From: Gemmatimonadota bacterium
Lineage (GTDB): Bacteria > Gemmatimonadota > Gemmatimonadetes > Longimicrobiales > RSA9
Direction of reading: 5' to 3'
NCBI GenBank assembly: GCA_012027055.1
Contig: VEPF01000429.1
Location: 1 to 5,165 of the forward strand
DNA: 5,165 nt
Made by a program: the position numbers and the translations under genes. Positions within the stretch are counted from its first letter, which is position 1; each line of letters begins with the position of its first letter. The notes beneath the pieces were generated by a model. That model was not told where the DNA came from. It ran no database searches and worked only from the letters and a program-made list of their open reading frames with translations. Shown here in pieces: positions 4,290 to 5,165 of this stretch.

Positions 4290-5165
4290 TCAGCCTCGAT
4301 AGAACTCCGCGATGCACTGCACCACGTATCCCTGTTGTGCTTCACTCAGCTCCGGGTAGATCGGCAGCGCCAGCGTCTCCGCCGCGGCGCGCTCCGATTC
4401 CGGCATCGAGCCCTTCGGATAGCCGAGATCGGCGAAGCACTCCTGCCGGTGCAGCGGCACCGGATAGTAGATCTCCGTCCCGATCTCCTGCGCGCGCAGA
4501 TGGGCCTGCAGGTCGTCGCGGCGCGGGGCGCGGATCACGAACTGGTTGTAGATGTGCCCCGGCACGTCCTGCGGCGGGATGATCGTGCCGTCGAGCCCAG
4601 CGGCGGCGAGCAATTGCCGATAGCGATCGGCATTGCGCCGGCGGGCCGCGCTCCAGCCATCCAGGTGCGCGAGCTTCACGCGCAGGACCGCGGCCTGGAG
4701 GGCATCCAGCCGGAAATTGCCGCCCACGATCCGGTGGTAGTACTTGGGCTCCATACCATGCACGCGCAGGATCTTCAGCGCCTCGGCGAGCGCGCCGTCC
4801 TGAGTCACCACCATGCCGCCGTCGCCGAACCCGCCCATGTTCTTGCTGGGGAAGAACGAGAAGCAGCCCATCAGCCCCGTGCTGCCGGCCACCCTCCCCA
4901 GCTCGCCACGGGCACCGATGGCCTGCGCGGCATCCTCGATCACCGGGATGCCGAGTCCCAGCAGCGGCGCAAGCGTCGCGACCCGCCCGTACAGGTGCAC
5001 CGGCATGATGGCGCGCGTGCGGGGCGTGACCGCAGCCGCGGCCGCGGCCGGATCCATGTTGAAGCTGTCGGCCACGATGTCCACGAACACAGGACGCGCG
5101 CCCAGCCGCGCGATCACGCCAGCGGTGGCGAAGGAGGTGGAGGGAGTGGTGATGACCTCGGCGCC
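4290..5165 (-). CDS. DegT/DnrJ/EryC1/StrS-family sugar aminotransferase, N-terminus cut by the right edge
   Basis: The visible 291 residues are the C-terminal three-quarters or so of a PLP-dependent nucleotide-sugar aminotransferase; about 70-80 residues appear to be missing. The frame is open to the last base and begins GAEVITTPSTSFATAG, a conserved family segment, so the GTG at 5117 is internal and not the start. Other signatures are ARPVFVDI, IPVIEDAAQAIGA (PLP-ring Asp, fragment residue 78), and FFPSKNMGGFGDGG with the Schiff-base Lys (fragment residue 108, codon 4844-4842). The C-terminal half has HIYNQFVIR and GTEIYYPVPLHRQECF. An Ala run (fragment residues about 40-45, after DP) sits in a GC-rich stretch but is in frame. 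The family transfers an amino group, usually from glutamate, to a keto-sugar nucleotide. Next to RmlB the likely substrate is a dTDP-keto-deoxy sugar (FdtB/QdtB/DesV-like), but UDP-sugar enzymes such as WbpE look similar, so specificity is not assigned. Confidence 0.93.
   Translation of the reverse strand, partial: GAEVITTPSTSFATAGVIARLGARPVFVDIVADSFNMDPAAAAAAVTPRTRAIMPVHLYGRVATLAPLLGLGIPVIEDAAQAIGARGELGRVAGSTGLMGCFSFFPSKNMGGFGDGGMVVTQDGALAEALKILRVHGMEPKYYHRIVGGNFRLDALQAAVLRVKLAHLDGWSAARRRNADRYRQLLAAAGLDGTIIPPQDVPGHIYNQFVIRAPRRDDLQAHLRAQEIGTEIYYPVPLHRQECFADLGYPKGSMPESERAAAETLALPIYPELSEAQQGYVVQCIAEFYRG

Noticed and set aside
4274..4345. Upstream extension of the dehydratase to the ATG at 4345
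   Set aside because: It overlaps the aminotransferase end and adds 24 residues unlike the family; the NAD-binding motif needs only the start at 4273.
5030..5052. GCCGCG-type repeat in the aminotransferase
   Set aside because: It encodes an in-frame Ala run in a GC-rich genome; no evidence of a functional repeat.
5115..5117. GTG as the start of the aminotransferase
   Set aside because: The same frame continues to the window edge with the conserved segment EVITTPSTSFATAG, so the true start lies outside the window.

Overview
The window looks like a chromosomal segment of a high-GC (roughly two-thirds to 70% G+C, judged by eye) Gram-negative-type bacterium. A secreted, probably lipid-anchored DsbA-type protein and a nucleotide-sugar operon fit that picture. 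Gemmatimonadota or another high-GC environmental lineage would be compatible, but this is an impression from codon use and gene style, not a test. No rRNA, tRNA, CRISPR array, insertion sequence or phage gene was seen.

Region 1 (1-1409, minus strand) is a tightly packed regulatory operon read from right to left. First comes a 235-residue response-regulator-like protein with an N-terminal receiver fold and a C-terminal Fis-type helix-turn-helix. Next is a 194-residue protein that looks like a lone, divergent GAF-type sensor domain. Last is the first 42 codons of a gene that runs off the left edge. The stop codon of the first gene lies inside the Shine-Dalgarno sequence of the second, and the second overlaps the third by 19 bases, so translational coupling is likely. 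The receiver has lost the residues needed for aspartate phosphorylation, with glutamine at the acceptor position, which makes it a probable pseudo-receiver. This is the most interesting feature of the window.

Region 2 (1410-1966) is a 557-base divergent intergenic region. It holds a sharply AT-rich island at about 1571-1620 and two perfect inverted repeats that could form RNA hairpins. It must carry promoters for both flanking units, but no clean consensus promoter could be named.

Region 3 (1967-3031, plus strand) encodes a secreted two-domain protein: a SurA/PrsA-like N-terminal chaperone segment without a peptidyl-prolyl isomerase domain, fused to a DsbA-like thioredoxin domain with a CPYC active site. 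A short convergent intergenic region with a long hairpin follows.

Region 4 (3185-5165, minus strand) is a nucleotide-sugar operon: a DegT/DnrJ/EryC1/StrS aminotransferase, cut by the right edge, followed 16 bases later by a complete dTDP-glucose 4,6-dehydratase (RmlB/RfbB). Together they suggest synthesis of a dTDP-linked 6-deoxy or amino-deoxy sugar for a surface polysaccharide or glycan. The Region 1 regulators may sit beside a larger polysaccharide locus, but the window cannot show that.
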